The notes under the pieces were generated by a model. That model was not told the DNA's origin, made no database searches, and saw only the letters and a program-made list of their open reading frames with translations. A program made the translations under genes and the position numbers. Below, in pieces: positions 47,439-56,441 of a DNA stretch of 62,016 nucleotides. Where the stretch lies: positions 1-62,016 of the forward strand of contig JALRLY010000257.1 of NCBI GenBank assembly GCA_023647555.1, read 5' to 3'. Each line of letters starts with the position of its first letter. Positions within the stretch are counted from its first letter, which is position 1. Source of the stretch: Pancytospora philotis. Lineage: Eukaryota; Microsporidia.

Positions 47439-48200
47439 ATGCAGCGCTCCTGGGTTTGTAGCTGTATTCTTGTGGTCTCTATAGCGCAGCTCACCGCGGT
47501 CTTCGCCATTTATAGGGCCGGTGCAGGGCTTTTATCCCATTGTGCGTGTCCGCTGCTGCGCAGGCACGTATTCATATACGCGCTCGCTGAGGTATACGCC
47601 CACTATTTCCTCTGTGATGCGGTGCTGGGCGGCTCGGCAATCATCGGTGCATGCGGGGTGTGCGTAGTGGGTATTTCGGCGATGATCACGACCGTCGATG
47701 TGCGCTCGCCGTACTTCCCAGTCACGCTATCCACCGCCGCATCGGCCATGAAGTACGCAGCGGCTTTCGCCGTGCTGAGCATATGCACGCCCGCGCCAGC
47801 AACGCATGGCTGCCCTGGTGCGCATTCGATTAAGCGTGTGCTGCGCAGGCTCAGGAGACAGACCGCCGTGTCGTTGAGCTTTGTATGGATCTGCTTTTTT
47901 CATTCGACATGCGTGGTTCAGAAAAGCTTTGCTGCGCCACCGCTAATGTTGCCATTCATTGGCTTGAGAGTGCTCTCAACGGCCTGCCATGTTCTAGATA
48001 CACCGCTCTTTGCGCTGAACGCTGGGCTGCATCTGCTACTGATCGTGTACGGAATTCTTGCTCACTGCAACAGCGCAGCGAGCATGGTAAAGGGCGCTGT
48101 TATAATGGTAGCGCTACTGACCTGCGATTGGGGCTTTGCGATTGTTGAGCGTATGATCCCAGCGACTAACCGGAGCTCCTTAAGCGCCGCCGTGCAATGA
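47439..48200 (+). CDS. Polytopic membrane protein, unknown
   Basis: A 253-residue protein with about six to seven hydrophobic segments (starting with WVCSCILVVSIAQLTAVFAI, then around residues 45-90, 105-120, 145-165, 170-190, 200-215, 220-240). Unusually Cys- and Ala-rich. A hydrophilic, Arg-rich loop (IKRVLRRLRRQTAV, about residue 130) is likely cytosolic. No recognised transporter motif. Topology is similar to the protein at 19266..19994, but no alignment is convincing. Next to a family A gene on the same strand. Confidence 0.65.
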   Translation: MQRSWVCSCILVVSIAQLTAVFAIYRAGAGLLSHCACPLLRRHVFIYALAEVYAHYFLCDAVLGGSAIIGACGVCVVGISAMITTVDVRSPYFPVTLSTAASAMKYAAAFAVLSICTPAPATHGCPGAHSIKRVLRRLRRQTAVSLSFVWICFFHSTCVVQKSFAAPPLMLPFIGLRVLSTACHVLDTPLFALNAGLHLLLIVYGILAHCNSAASMVKGAVIMVALLTCDWGFAIVERMIPATNRSSLSAAVQ

Positions 48201-48477
48201 GCGTGAACGCCAGCTTCATTTGTCCGCGGCATTGAGAGTGCAAGCTCAAACTGAATCCAAGAATGCATATTTCTGTATATGTGACAAACTATTACAATGC
48301 TACTACATTGCCTAGTGTTGTATCGATCTCTGAGTTCCACAGAAATAAGATTCGCAGTCGATTAAAATTATAGTTTGATCGAGAAAAGCGTGAGTCGATT
48401 TGTATTTATTTTTGTAAGTATTTTGGGTAGTAAAAACGCCCGAATAGACCAATCGACGCTCGCATAGAAACAGGCGG
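48201..48477. other. Convergent intergenic region
   Basis: No gene; short AT-rich spacer between converging genes. Confidence 0.5.
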
Positions 48478-51180
48478 CTACGCAGTGGTCGTAGCATTCG
48501 CCCGCTGTGCAGCTTTCGCGGCTTCCCTCAGTATTTCGCCCACTATCTTTTGCAAGCACTCATCCAGATCCTTGAGCTGTGCATCTACAGCGCTAAAAGC
48601 GTTTTCGTGCTCAGGCTCAGAGTCGGCGCCGCGGAGATAGAGGCCCTTGAGTTTATCTATGAACGAGCCGAGCAAATCGACAGGTATGGCATCGTAGTCA
48701 CCGGGGCTGTGATCATCGCACGACATGCGCAGGTATATCTTCTTATATGAATCAACCAACACCAAGCAGTACCCCACTGCGAACGGTAGGTCAAGCATAT
48801 CCTGGCGAGCGACGAATACCTCGTAAATGCCATCGTACGCAGCCTCGGTATTTGCGAAGAGCCCATAAATTCGCAGCAGTGCCTTGAGCTGCTTGGGCGT
48901 CGGCCCCCTGGGGAAGACTTTGGCCAGGGTAGAGCTAGAGAGTGGGGAGAGTTTGTACCGCGAGCGTAGAATTTTCTGCTCCAAATGCCCCATCAGTGGG
49001 CAGAGTGCGTTCTCCCACTTGTCGCAGATCTGGTAGATCTCTTCGTAGCGCTCTGCCGATGCAGAGAGACAAGCCCAGAAAGCAGCCAGCAAATAGTAAC
49101 GGGTGGTTCCAGCTTCGCATGGCCTGACGAGGTAGTTATCCCTCAGTATCCTCAGGGTATTCTTATCACAGTGTTTGAAGAGCGTTTCAAGCACGCGACG
49201 TCTGTTTCTATCGCTCAGCACCGCTTCGAAGTAGTACTCGGTCTCGGAGTAGCAGTGGGAGGGATTTATAGGCGCGTGGCCGGCCAGCGTGCTGAGGTTC
49301 AAATAAACTGCAAGCATGTTCGGCGCCTCGTATTCGCTCAGCTTCCATATGGGATGAAACGATCTACACAGACTGCTATTCCCCACCTCCGGGTAGATCT
49401 TCTTGGGCATCACGACCTGGGGGAAGACATACTTGCGCTCGTCGACGCAGAAGCGCATGATTTGGAAGAACAGGTCTCGCGTGTGTTTGTCGGTAAGAGG
49501 GAGCCTGCCGAGGATGTTGGACACAAGGATAGTCAGAGGGCTGCCCGCGACCTTATTCTTGGTTTCCTTGAGCAGACTATTGAATCTAGCTTTGCTTTTG
49601 GAATCGGTGGTAGGATCCGCTAGGCGCTCCTCAAGCGCTTGTATGCGTCCGAAATTAGCCTCATTGTGTTTCATGAAGGCTGGGATAAGCTGGTCGTTTG
49701 CGACCACCAGCCCGCTTTGCGAATGCATGTCAGTGCAGGCCATCCAGCGGACGAGCCTGTCGTACATTTCTACCGGACCACCGGCCACTCCCAGCCTGCC
49801 AGCGTGCGCATTCGGCAGTGAAGTCCCATCAGTTGCGCTCAAGAACCTACCGACGCTTTCACTGGCAAGGCTGAGAAAGAGCTCGCTGCAGCCGCTGCTC
49901 GCTTCTATGTACGCCTCGAGACATTCCCGCTCCGCTGCGCTAAGCACAATGGCGTCGAGCTTGTGGGCAAATAGGGCGTGGCCGGGGATGAACTTGAGCT
50001 CGACCGTCTGCGGAAGCGCCCCGGCGCAGCTGTCGCGCGGGAGGAATGACAGCAACAGTGTCCCGTAGAGTTTTTCTTCTTCCACGTGGAGTTCAGAGAG
50101 CTCAACATCAACGCGCATCAGTGAGATGCAGTTCAGTGCCTTGGAGATCGAGACGCCGGCTTTACCGAAATCGACTTGGCCATTCTGACCCTCAGCAGCG
50201 CTGCCCGGTAAAAGCCCGTGCAGCTCCCTGGTAACCTCATCGGGGAGTCCAGCAATCTTGGCCAGCGCCATCAAAAAATTTCCGAGGTTCCCCTTCAGCT
50301 CTACCTGTGTGCTCCCTGGAACGCCTTTCTTATAGGCGATTAGGTTGCTCTCTTCTGCGTCAGCCCCTGTGCTGCTACCGTCGCCCAGGACCAGTGTGAG
50401 GCCCTGGGCCACACGCGCCCACTCCTGGTGCGTACCGAGCGCGGGACTACCATCGGACTCCGCGCTCCCATCCGCGAAGAAATCCAACAATTGCTTAGTT
50501 GGATTGCACCCCCTGTGCTCCAGATGCGCAGTGCTGTACTCGCGCGTCTTTGGATCGAGGAGCATGCAGCAGAAGAGGTTGTAGAGCGCTATCTCCGTGC
50601 AGTCGCTGTAACTGGGCTCGGGCACCACGGCGTGGTTCTTTTCATCGTACGGACACACGACCTGATTGTCCAGCGGCGGGCTTGTGCGGTTAAACGGGAA
50701 CACGCAGCGGCTGTCGATTTCTCCGATCTTCTCGAGCGCGCTGTACGCCTTGACGTACTCTGGACCGGCCGCACTACTACTCGCGAAGAAGCGGGCATGC
50801 ACAGCAGCCAGCTCATCGCCAGTGAAGGCCTTCCTGAGAATCGCGTCGACGTGCCCGAAGACCTCGCCAATGAACTCGCGGTCGCCCGCGAACTCGTAGA
50901 TGTACGTCAGGATGAGGGAGCTCGGGCTGTCCGAGTAGTGCCCTAGCCCGTATTTTTTCTGCACGTCGATGCCGCCGTATTTGGCGAAGAAATCTACGAC
51001 CGCCAGCGCATTGTCGGCATAGCTCGGCTCCCAGTTCCTCCCGGGCGCTTCCAGCGGCAGATTCAGCAGGGCACGGCCATTTTTCTGGCAGGTAAATTCG
51101 ATGCAGGGAGGCCTTTCGTGATCAGCATCGGACGAGGCGTCCTCCCTGTAGACGGCGGCCTTGATGGCGCCGGGCCCGCT
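48478..51180 (-). CDS. Family D long secreted protein, 3' portion after a frameshift
   Basis: A frame of about 900 codons that has no ATG near its beginning and continues the family D protein whose N-terminus is encoded in another frame at 51063..51698. The frame is open back to 51180 and its first residues (SGPGAIKAAVYRED) align with the family after the LLVLAEAG point. Landmarks: KKYGLGHYSDSPSSLILTYI (usual YGLHYTDSPSFLIQAYI), YSDCTEIALYNLFCCMLLDP, HQEWARVAQGLTLVLGD, and C-terminal LSSSTLAKVFPRGPTPKQLK followed by an LFANTEAAYDGIY helix. Together with the 5' part it would be about 1070 residues. The junction is at a GGGCCCG heptamer (see findings). Either a pseudogene, a sequence error or a recoded gene. 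Confidence 0.7.
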   Translation of the reverse strand, partial: SGPGAIKAAVYREDASSDADHERPPCIEFTCQKNGRALLNLPLEAPGRNWEPSYADNALAVVDFFAKYGGIDVQKKYGLGHYSDSPSSLILTYIYEFAGDREFIGEVFGHVDAILRKAFTGDELAAVHARFFASSSAAGPEYVKAYSALEKIGEIDSRCVFPFNRTSPPLDNQVVCPYDEKNHAVVPEPSYSDCTEIALYNLFCCMLLDPKTREYSTAHLEHRGCNPTKQLLDFFADGSAESDGSPALGTHQEWARVAQGLTLVLGDGSSTGADAEESNLIAYKKGVPGSTQVELKGNLGNFLMALAKIAGLPDEVTRELHGLLPGSAAEGQNGQVDFGKAGVSISKALNCISLMRVDVELSELHVEEEKLYGTLLLSFLPRDSCAGALPQTVELKFIPGHALFAHKLDAIVLSAAERECLEAYIEASSGCSELFLSLASESVGRFLSATDGTSLPNAHAGRLGVAGGPVEMYDRLVRWMACTDMHSQSGLVVANDQLIPAFMKHNEANFGRIQALEERLADPTTDSKSKARFNSLLKETKNKVAGSPLTILVSNILGRLPLTDKHTRDLFFQIMRFCVDERKYVFPQVVMPKKIYPEVGNSSLCRSFHPIWKLSEYEAPNMLAVYLNLSTLAGHAPINPSHCYSETEYYFEAVLSDRNRRRVLETLFKHCDKNTLRILRDNYLVRPCEAGTTRYYLLAAFWACLSASAERYEEIYQICDKWENALCPLMGHLEQKILRSRYKLSPLSSSTLAKVFPRGPTPKQLKALLRIYGLFANTEAAYDGIYEVFVARQDMLDLPFAVGYCLVLVDSYKKIYLRMSCDDHSPGDYDAIPVDLLGSFIDKLKGLYLRGADSEPEHENAFSAVDAQLKDLDECLQKIVGEILREAAKAAQRANATTTA

Positions 51181-51698
51181 TCAGCGAGCACCAGAAGCGC
51201 TGCGAGGAAGTGCGCGCGCTTGTCATCGTCGGGGAGTACGGAGAGGTACTTGTAGAAGGACCTGTAGTGGCCGTTGCTCACGTACACTTTCATGTCCACG
51301 GCCCTGAACATGATTCTCAATACCCCGTAGTACGCACGCAGATACGCCATCGCGTCGGGGTCAGCGCTCGGGAACTCGCGGATCGGCCCGTCCTCCGGCC
51401 TTTTTTTGTATTCGAATAGCGTCTTCTTTTCGTCATACACCAGCCTGTAGGCGATGGCCCCGGGCGCGGCGAACAGCCGCTTCTTCGCGACGATGCTGTT
51501 GCCGACCAGCGCATGCGCGCGCAGAAGGTTCAGCGGGCCCTCGGGGTTGATGCACAGTTCGTTGCCGTCGCCCGCTTTGCAAATGCTTTCCTTGACTGCC
51601 TTTATGGTGTCCGTCAGGCTTAGCTTGGCGGCGGTGTAAGACCCTGCAAGCAAAAGCGCTGCTGGTAGCGTCCACATGGGGTGGCGCACCGCATTCAT
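51063..51698 (-). CDS. Family D long secreted protein, 5' portion before a frameshift
   Basis: Encodes the N-terminal part of the family D protein continued in 48478..51180. From the ATG at 51698: a signal peptide (MWTLPAALLLAGSYTAAK begins at the second ATG, 51677), the family N-terminal motif NPEGPLNLLRAHALVGNSIV, then FYKYLSVLPDDDKRAHFLAALLVLAEAG. Beyond that point (about 51172) the frame diverges from the family and ends 40 codons later in a composition-biased tail (Pro/Ser/Arg). The frame of the 3' portion restores family similarity at exactly this position with a net -1 shift. Taken alone it would yield a 211-residue secreted protein similar in size to the short family D forms. Confidence 0.68.
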   Translation of the reverse strand: MNAVRHPMWTLPAALLLAGSYTAAKLSLTDTIKAVKESICKAGDGNELCINPEGPLNLLRAHALVGNSIVAKKRLFAAPGAIAYRLVYDEKKTLFEYKKRPEDGPIREFPSADPDAMAYLRAYYGVLRIMFRAVDMKVYVSNGHYRSFYKYLSVLPDDDKRAHFLAALLVLAEAGPAPSRPPSTGRTPRPMLITKGLPASNLPARKMAVPC

Positions 51699-52375
51699 TC
51701 ATCACTGGATTTAAAGGAGGAGCGAAGGGGCGGGCAATCAGATGGATAAATGCGTGCATCGCAGGCCCTTGGTGTGTGTTTCAATTGGTCCGCTGCTGCG
51801 CGGGTGTGGCGTATGACTGGCCAGTAGTGGATGCTGGCGTGGGCTCGGGCAGGTGGCGATTATTCAGGGTAGTCGCCCATTTCAAGTTTAATCAGCTAGA
51901 AGAGTGGGTGCATGCGAAACACTTTAATACGGAATGCTGTCCAGATCAATGAGCAGATTCACGGCCATTTGTGCTGATTCACCTGGTTGAAAATGTTGCC
52001 AGTGAGCGCGGAAATTACAACGGTTGTGCCGGCTTTAGCCGTACGTACTCTGTCCTTTCCAAGAAGTATTCGCTACATTGCAGCATCGGGCTGCCATGGA
52101 TATGCGATATTAGTAAGCAAATTGCAAAAGGCAGTGTGTTGTCCGAAGATCCAATCAGCCAAACGCCTTTGCGCGCTTCCGCTTGCCCTTTTACGCCTCC
52201 GGCTGGTTGCCCAAGACCAGCGCTCGCACCGGCATTTGAAAGGGACGCCCCGGCCACCCTGTGCCAGTTCAAGGCGCTCCTTGATTCAGTTTTGCTGCAA
52301 GACTGTCCAGTAAAATTTCCTTTCCCTTTCCTCCTTTTCAAAATTCACCGATAAGGGCTGCCTGTTGCAGGCCCT
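51699..52375. other. Divergent promoter region of two family D genes, about 680 bases
   Basis: Shared upstream region of two divergent family D genes. CAAAATTCACCG at 52339..52350 serves the plus-strand gene; CTTTAAATCC about 51710..51720 is the nearest equivalent for the minus-strand gene. No ORF with homology; apparent frames are low quality. Confidence 0.5.
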
Positions 52376-53011
52376 ATGCGGATTCTGACAGCCGCTTTGC
52401 CGCTAGCAGGGTCTTTTGCCCGCGCCAGAGTCGGCCTGAAACAGGCGATCAGAGCGGTTACCAGCTCGCACGGCACCGCTAGCGGCGATAGGCTGTTCGT
52501 CAGTCCCGAGGGCCCACTGAACATCCTCCGCGGGCATCTAGCGGTCAACAACGATGTGATTGCAAAGAAGCGACTGTTCTCTCCGCCGATACACATTTAC
52601 TACGCGCTGGAGGAGATCAAAAAGAACGAAACAGATCAAACGGAAGAATCTGGCACGGTTTCCGAGCAGCATATGGTCTCTACGCCGATGCACACGAACT
52701 ACGCGTTGGAAGAGACCAGAAAGCACAAGACGGATCCAGCAGTCAAGCCTGACGCTGACTCCGAGGAGCATAGCCTTTCTCCGCCGGTACACACCAACTA
52801 TGCGCTAGAAGAGATCAAAAAAATAGCAAGCACCCAACAACTGAGCCCGACGCTGATTCCGAGCAGCACAGGGTTTATAAGTACGACAGAGATCCGAAGC
52901 AGGACGAGGTCTGGAACTGCACGGGCTCCGAAGAGGTGGATGCCTATTTGCGCGCTTACTATAGTACGCTTAAAGTCCTGTTCAGAACCGCGAATAGCAA
53001 GGTGGTTGTGA
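52376..53011 (+). CDS. Family D long secreted protein, 5' portion before a frameshift
   Basis: From the ATG at 52376: a signal-peptide-like N-terminus (MRILTAALPLAGSFARARVG), the family motif SPEGPLNILRGHLAVNNDVI, then a run of 33-residue repeats each containing HTNYALEEIKK or a variant. Family similarity stops at an A7 run (52817..52823); past it this frame encodes a tail without similarity that ends at 53011. The -1 frame continues the third repeat (its PDADSEQH matches PDADSEEH of the second) and the rest of the protein at 52822..55740. One missing A would explain the break. As it stands the two frames cannot make one protein without a shift. Confidence 0.68.
   Translation: MRILTAALPLAGSFARARVGLKQAIRAVTSSHGTASGDRLFVSPEGPLNILRGHLAVNNDVIAKKRLFSPPIHIYYALEEIKKNETDQTEESGTVSEQHMVSTPMHTNYALEETRKHKTDPAVKPDADSEEHSLSPPVHTNYALEEIKKIASTQQLSPTLIPSSTGFISTTEIRSRTRSGTARAPKRWMPICALTIVRLKSCSEPRIARWL
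52586..52882 (+). repeat. Three 99-bp tandem repeats encoding 33-residue units
   Basis: Units begin at 52586, 52685 and 52784 (each 99 bp) and encode P-x-H-T/I-N/Y-YALEE followed by a charged Lys/Thr/Asp stretch and DSE-x-H. The third unit contains the frameshift at the A7 run. The insertion is not found in other family D genes, where the same place holds a short variable stretch. Confidence 0.75.
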
Positions 53012-55740
53012 GCACTAGCCACCATCTGTCGTTCTACAAGTACACTCGCGTGCAGTTCTCTGACGCAGAGCGCGCGCGCTTTTTTGCGGCGCTGCTGCTG
53101 CTCGCCAACGGCGAGCGGAGGATCAGTACCGAGTACAGGGGAAGGGCAACGGGCAGCAAGGCGCACCCGCTGCAGGAAATCTTCGGGGTCGCGTTGAAAA
53201 GCGGTAAAAGCACTCTGGTGGATCTAAATTTTACGATACCGAACACGCTGCCCAGTAAAAAAGCAACACTGTACGTCGAAGAGGTGCGGACGGTCGTCAG
53301 TTTTTTCGTCGCGCACGGCGCTGCCGATGTGGAAGAGTACGAGCTGGACTACACCGACAGCCCGGGCTTCCTCATGCAGGCGTATCTCTGCGAGTACGCA
53401 AGCGATGATGCGTTCATTGGCGAGGTGTTCAGGTGCGTGGAGGCGTTTCTCGCGGAGATGTACTCTGGTGCTGAGCTCGTCACCGCGCGCGGCCGGTATT
53501 TTACGGCTGACGAAAAGGGCGTCGGAGAGTATTCTGAGCAGTACGATATGCTCACGAGGATCTATGAAATCAACAGCCGCAGCCGGTTTCCATTCACCAG
53601 CTCGAACATGCCGCCGGGTACCCATTATGTGCACTACTACGACGAGAAGGCCGGCCTGCCGTGCGATGCGGTCAGCTACAGCGACTGCGGAGAGATTGCG
53701 TTGTATAACTTCTTCTGCTGTGTGTTGTACGACCCAGTGGCACGCTCGTACAGCACTAAGCATCTCGAAGAAAAAAATTGCGCACCGACAGTGCGGTTTA
53801 AGCATTTCTTCACGGAGGTCTGCACTGCGCCCGGGGACAACACCAAAGCGTGCATACACCAGGAATGGGCGCGCGTGGCTCAGGGCCTTGTGCTGCCGCC
53901 TGCTGCGGATAACAAGGCGGAGGTCGCTGGAGCGCAGACAACGCGCAGCCTGATTAAATACAGCAAATCGGTCACGGATGCTGTATCTGTAGCGCTCAAA
54001 GCAGATATTGGCACCTTCTTGATGGCGCTAGCCGAAATCGCAGGGCTGCCTGCGGCCGTGAAGAAAGATCTGGCAGATACTGTGGGGGAATTACTGGCTT
54101 TCCCACCCGGCAATGTAGATTGCGCAAAGCTGGCACAACTATTCAACGAGGTGGTCAACACTAGAATCTCGACCAGGGCTGCGAAGGTCGATTTGTATAA
54201 TGTGAAAGTTGGGGTGGACAAAGAGGAGGAGAAGATCCTCAGCGGGTCGATTGTGCTGTCATTCCCACCGCAGGAAGACGGCCAGCCCTGCTATGAAATT
54301 AAGCTCGAGTTTAGCTTTGATCCCAGGCATGTTGACACTTTCTACAAGCCCAACGACGTTACGCTCGACAACGACGATCGTAAGTTTTTTGCAGTCCGCG
54401 ACAGAACAATGGGTGATAGGAACGGCCCCCTCTCTGGTCTAATACGTGATTGCGTGAAGCGCTTCCTAAGCAAGGCCGATGGAACTTTGTTACCGAGCGA
54501 CCACATCGCTGGGGTAGAGAGCGCGCACGACCCCAAAGCGCTTTACACAGCGCTCAGTCGCTGGCTCTGCTACACACCGATGTACTCAGAACCTGATCGG
54601 CTCGCAGCAATCGACCAGTTGTTTCCTGCGTTTATGAGGCTGCTAAAGCAGCGGAGAACGATCCTCAGCGCCAGTAATCCGCTTGTGCTTCTGATAGCAA
54701 ACATACTGGGCAGTGTGGCTCTTAATGATGCCGAAACACGAGATTGCTTCCTTCGCGCTGTGTTCACGCACTGCACAGGCGATCGTGAGGAACTCTTCCC
54801 CGGCATTCGCATTCAGCCGCCACTGTATCACACAGAGCCTGATGCATGCGCAGTATGTCCCAGTGAATTGGGTTTTTGGCGATTGTCAGGGTTCCGAGTC
54901 CCGAACATTGCATTGGAATATCTCAGACAGGTCGCGGTAGCGTGCTCTGCGCAGAGCAGTGTTGTGCCTGAAGAAGCGTCTATCGTTAAGCTGCTTGAAC
55001 AGTTATATGATACACGGGGGTACGGGTATCGCGTAGTCAATATGTTTATGACGTACAGGTGCGTTGAGGCTGTCGAGCTTCTGCGGGGCTACTGCATGCT
55101 AGATATGCCAGATGAAGATGATGGTGTGTGGAGATGGATGGTCAGAAGAGTTTTTTGGTTCTGCCTGGCGCTTGAGAATCGAATCTACAGCGAGGTTCGT
55201 TGGGCGTGCGGCGTCTGGGATGAGCGCAAATTTACAAAGTTCAGGGAAATATTGGCTGACCGAGACCTCGATACCCCGGGTGAGCTGCCACCATTGTCCG
55301 AGCACATCGTCGCCAAGGTTTTCCCTGACGGGCCCTCGTCTGCACAGCTCGTGATTCTCCTGGGGCTGTACGCGCAGCTTGCGCTGTTCAAGGCTGATTA
55401 TGGTGAAATTGTCTACCGCGCCCTTGAAAATAACACACTCCAAGCAGCCCCCAGGTTTGTGATAGTGGATATCTGTCAAGCGTCGGTCTTTGCTTTCTTA
55501 GGCCATTGCTGTACTTACAGTCGGACGCAATCGAAGGGGGGCACCCGCGCCAATTTAATGCTGCTGAAGTCGGACCTTGAGGATTTAAAGAGCTTCGTAA
55601 ATAAGATCGAGCAGTTCTACCAAGCGAAAGAGAAACTGCCCGACAAGTTGAATAGGGTGCTCCGGGACTGCAGGCTAAAACTGGCAGATTCTGATACAGA
55701 ACTGCAAAAAGTTCCAGAAATGCCCGCGTTACCCCAATAA
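52822..55740 (+). CDS. Family D long secreted protein, 3' portion after a frameshift
   Basis: A frame of about 970 codons without an ATG at its start (first candidate GTG at 52936). It completes the protein begun at 52376..53011. Landmarks in order: VDAYLRAYYSTLKVLF, YELDYTDSPGFLMQAYLCEY, YSDCGEIALYNFFCCVLYDP, HQEWARVAQGLVLPP, a LSRWLCYTPMYS segment, and C-terminal LSEHIVAKVFPDGPSSAQL with a final coiled-coil-like region (FVNKIEQFYQAKEKL). The closest relative in the window is the minus-strand neighbour 48478..51180, which shares the DC-x-E motif absent from the 56442 gene. The stop codon lies in AATAAA. Function unknown. Confidence 0.72.
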   Translation, partial: NSKHPTTEPDADSEQHRVYKYDRDPKQDEVWNCTGSEEVDAYLRAYYSTLKVLFRTANSKVVVSTSHHLSFYKYTRVQFSDAERARFFAALLLLANGERRISTEYRGRATGSKAHPLQEIFGVALKSGKSTLVDLNFTIPNTLPSKKATLYVEEVRTVVSFFVAHGAADVEEYELDYTDSPGFLMQAYLCEYASDDAFIGEVFRCVEAFLAEMYSGAELVTARGRYFTADEKGVGEYSEQYDMLTRIYEINSRSRFPFTSSNMPPGTHYVHYYDEKAGLPCDAVSYSDCGEIALYNFFCCVLYDPVARSYSTKHLEEKNCAPTVRFKHFFTEVCTAPGDNTKACIHQEWARVAQGLVLPPAADNKAEVAGAQTTRSLIKYSKSVTDAVSVALKADIGTFLMALAEIAGLPAAVKKDLADTVGELLAFPPGNVDCAKLAQLFNEVVNTRISTRAAKVDLYNVKVGVDKEEEKILSGSIVLSFPPQEDGQPCYEIKLEFSFDPRHVDTFYKPNDVTLDNDDRKFFAVRDRTMGDRNGPLSGLIRDCVKRFLSKADGTLLPSDHIAGVESAHDPKALYTALSRWLCYTPMYSEPDRLAAIDQLFPAFMRLLKQRRTILSASNPLVLLIANILGSVALNDAETRDCFLRAVFTHCTGDREELFPGIRIQPPLYHTEPDACAVCPSELGFWRLSGFRVPNIALEYLRQVAVACSAQSSVVPEEASIVKLLEQLYDTRGYGYRVVNMFMTYRCVEAVELLRGYCMLDMPDEDDGVWRWMVRRVFWFCLALENRIYSEVRWACGVWDERKFTKFREILADRDLDTPGELPPLSEHIVAKVFPDGPSSAQLVILLGLYAQLALFKADYGEIVYRALENNTLQAAPRFVIVDICQASVFAFLGHCCTYSRTQSKGGTRANLMLLKSDLEDLKSFVNKIEQFYQAKEKLPDKLNRVLRDCRLKLADSDTELQKVPEMPALPQ

Positions 55741-55741
55741 A
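55736..55741 (+). terminator. AATAAA poly(A) signal overlapping a stop codon
   Basis: Formed by the last codon CAA, the TAA stop and the next base, followed by TTTACTT; same arrangement as at eS26. Confidence 0.45.
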
Positions 55742-56441
55742 TTTACTTCATTAACTGGCTTTAGTAGCCCTGGGCTTAGAATGGCGATTTCTGAGTATTC
55801 CTGGTATGCCAAAGCGCGCCGCGCTGTGTACGCGTAGCTGGGCAAAACACATCAGCCCTAGCTGTTCGAGCTGCTGCTTACCGGCAGGAGGAATTTGATA
55901 CTGCAATCAACTACCATCTTAGCAGCGGATCAATGAGCGTAAATTCACTCGCTGAGCAGTATCGTGTGCAGCAGGTGCTATGCCAGCGCGCAGTGCAGAG
56001 ATATTCATGCATGATGAGACAGGCTGATCACAGATCGCTCCTCCGAATTTTTGTGGATAGGATACGGTAGGCCAACAAGACCTGTAGCAGCGCGGTCGTA
56101 CCGGTATTTTGGCGCCCGCGCGAGCATCAATAAAATAACACTAAACGGCGGCTGTTGAAGCGCCTGACAAGTCGTGGGTGTTGGATCCCAGCACGCGATG
56201 TAGAGTGCCCAGTGCAACGGGCATGTAAAATTTTGCAAAGCGCATAGACAACTCAGGCAGTGCTTTCGTGCAGCAGCGCCTAGCACATAGATGACGTAAG
56301 ACCTATGATGATAGATCAGTATGTAAAAAAATCGCTACGGTTGCCCTTTAAAGCAGTAGTGCTCTGCTGTAACGGCTCACACGTCCGTTTTATCGACCCG
56401 CCGTCTATGATTTGCAAAATTTTGCAACTGTAGCCCATCAT
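55742..56441. other. Intergenic region, about 700 bases
   Basis: No supported gene. A GTAAAATTTTGCAAAG sequence near 56225 (minus orientation) looks like a start element but is followed only by a 27-codon frame; it may be the relic of a promoter. GCAAAATTTTGC at 56414..56425 belongs to the next gene. Confidence 0.45.
56414..56425 (+). promoter_or_regulatory. GCAAAATTTTGC start-proximal element
   Basis: A perfect 12-base inverted repeat 16 bases before the ATG at 56442, with TAGCCCATCAT between. Confidence 0.55.

Noticed and set aside
56005..56286. 93-codon minus-strand frame with an internal AAATTT element
   Set aside because: The ATG after the element is in a different frame of only 27 codons; no homology.
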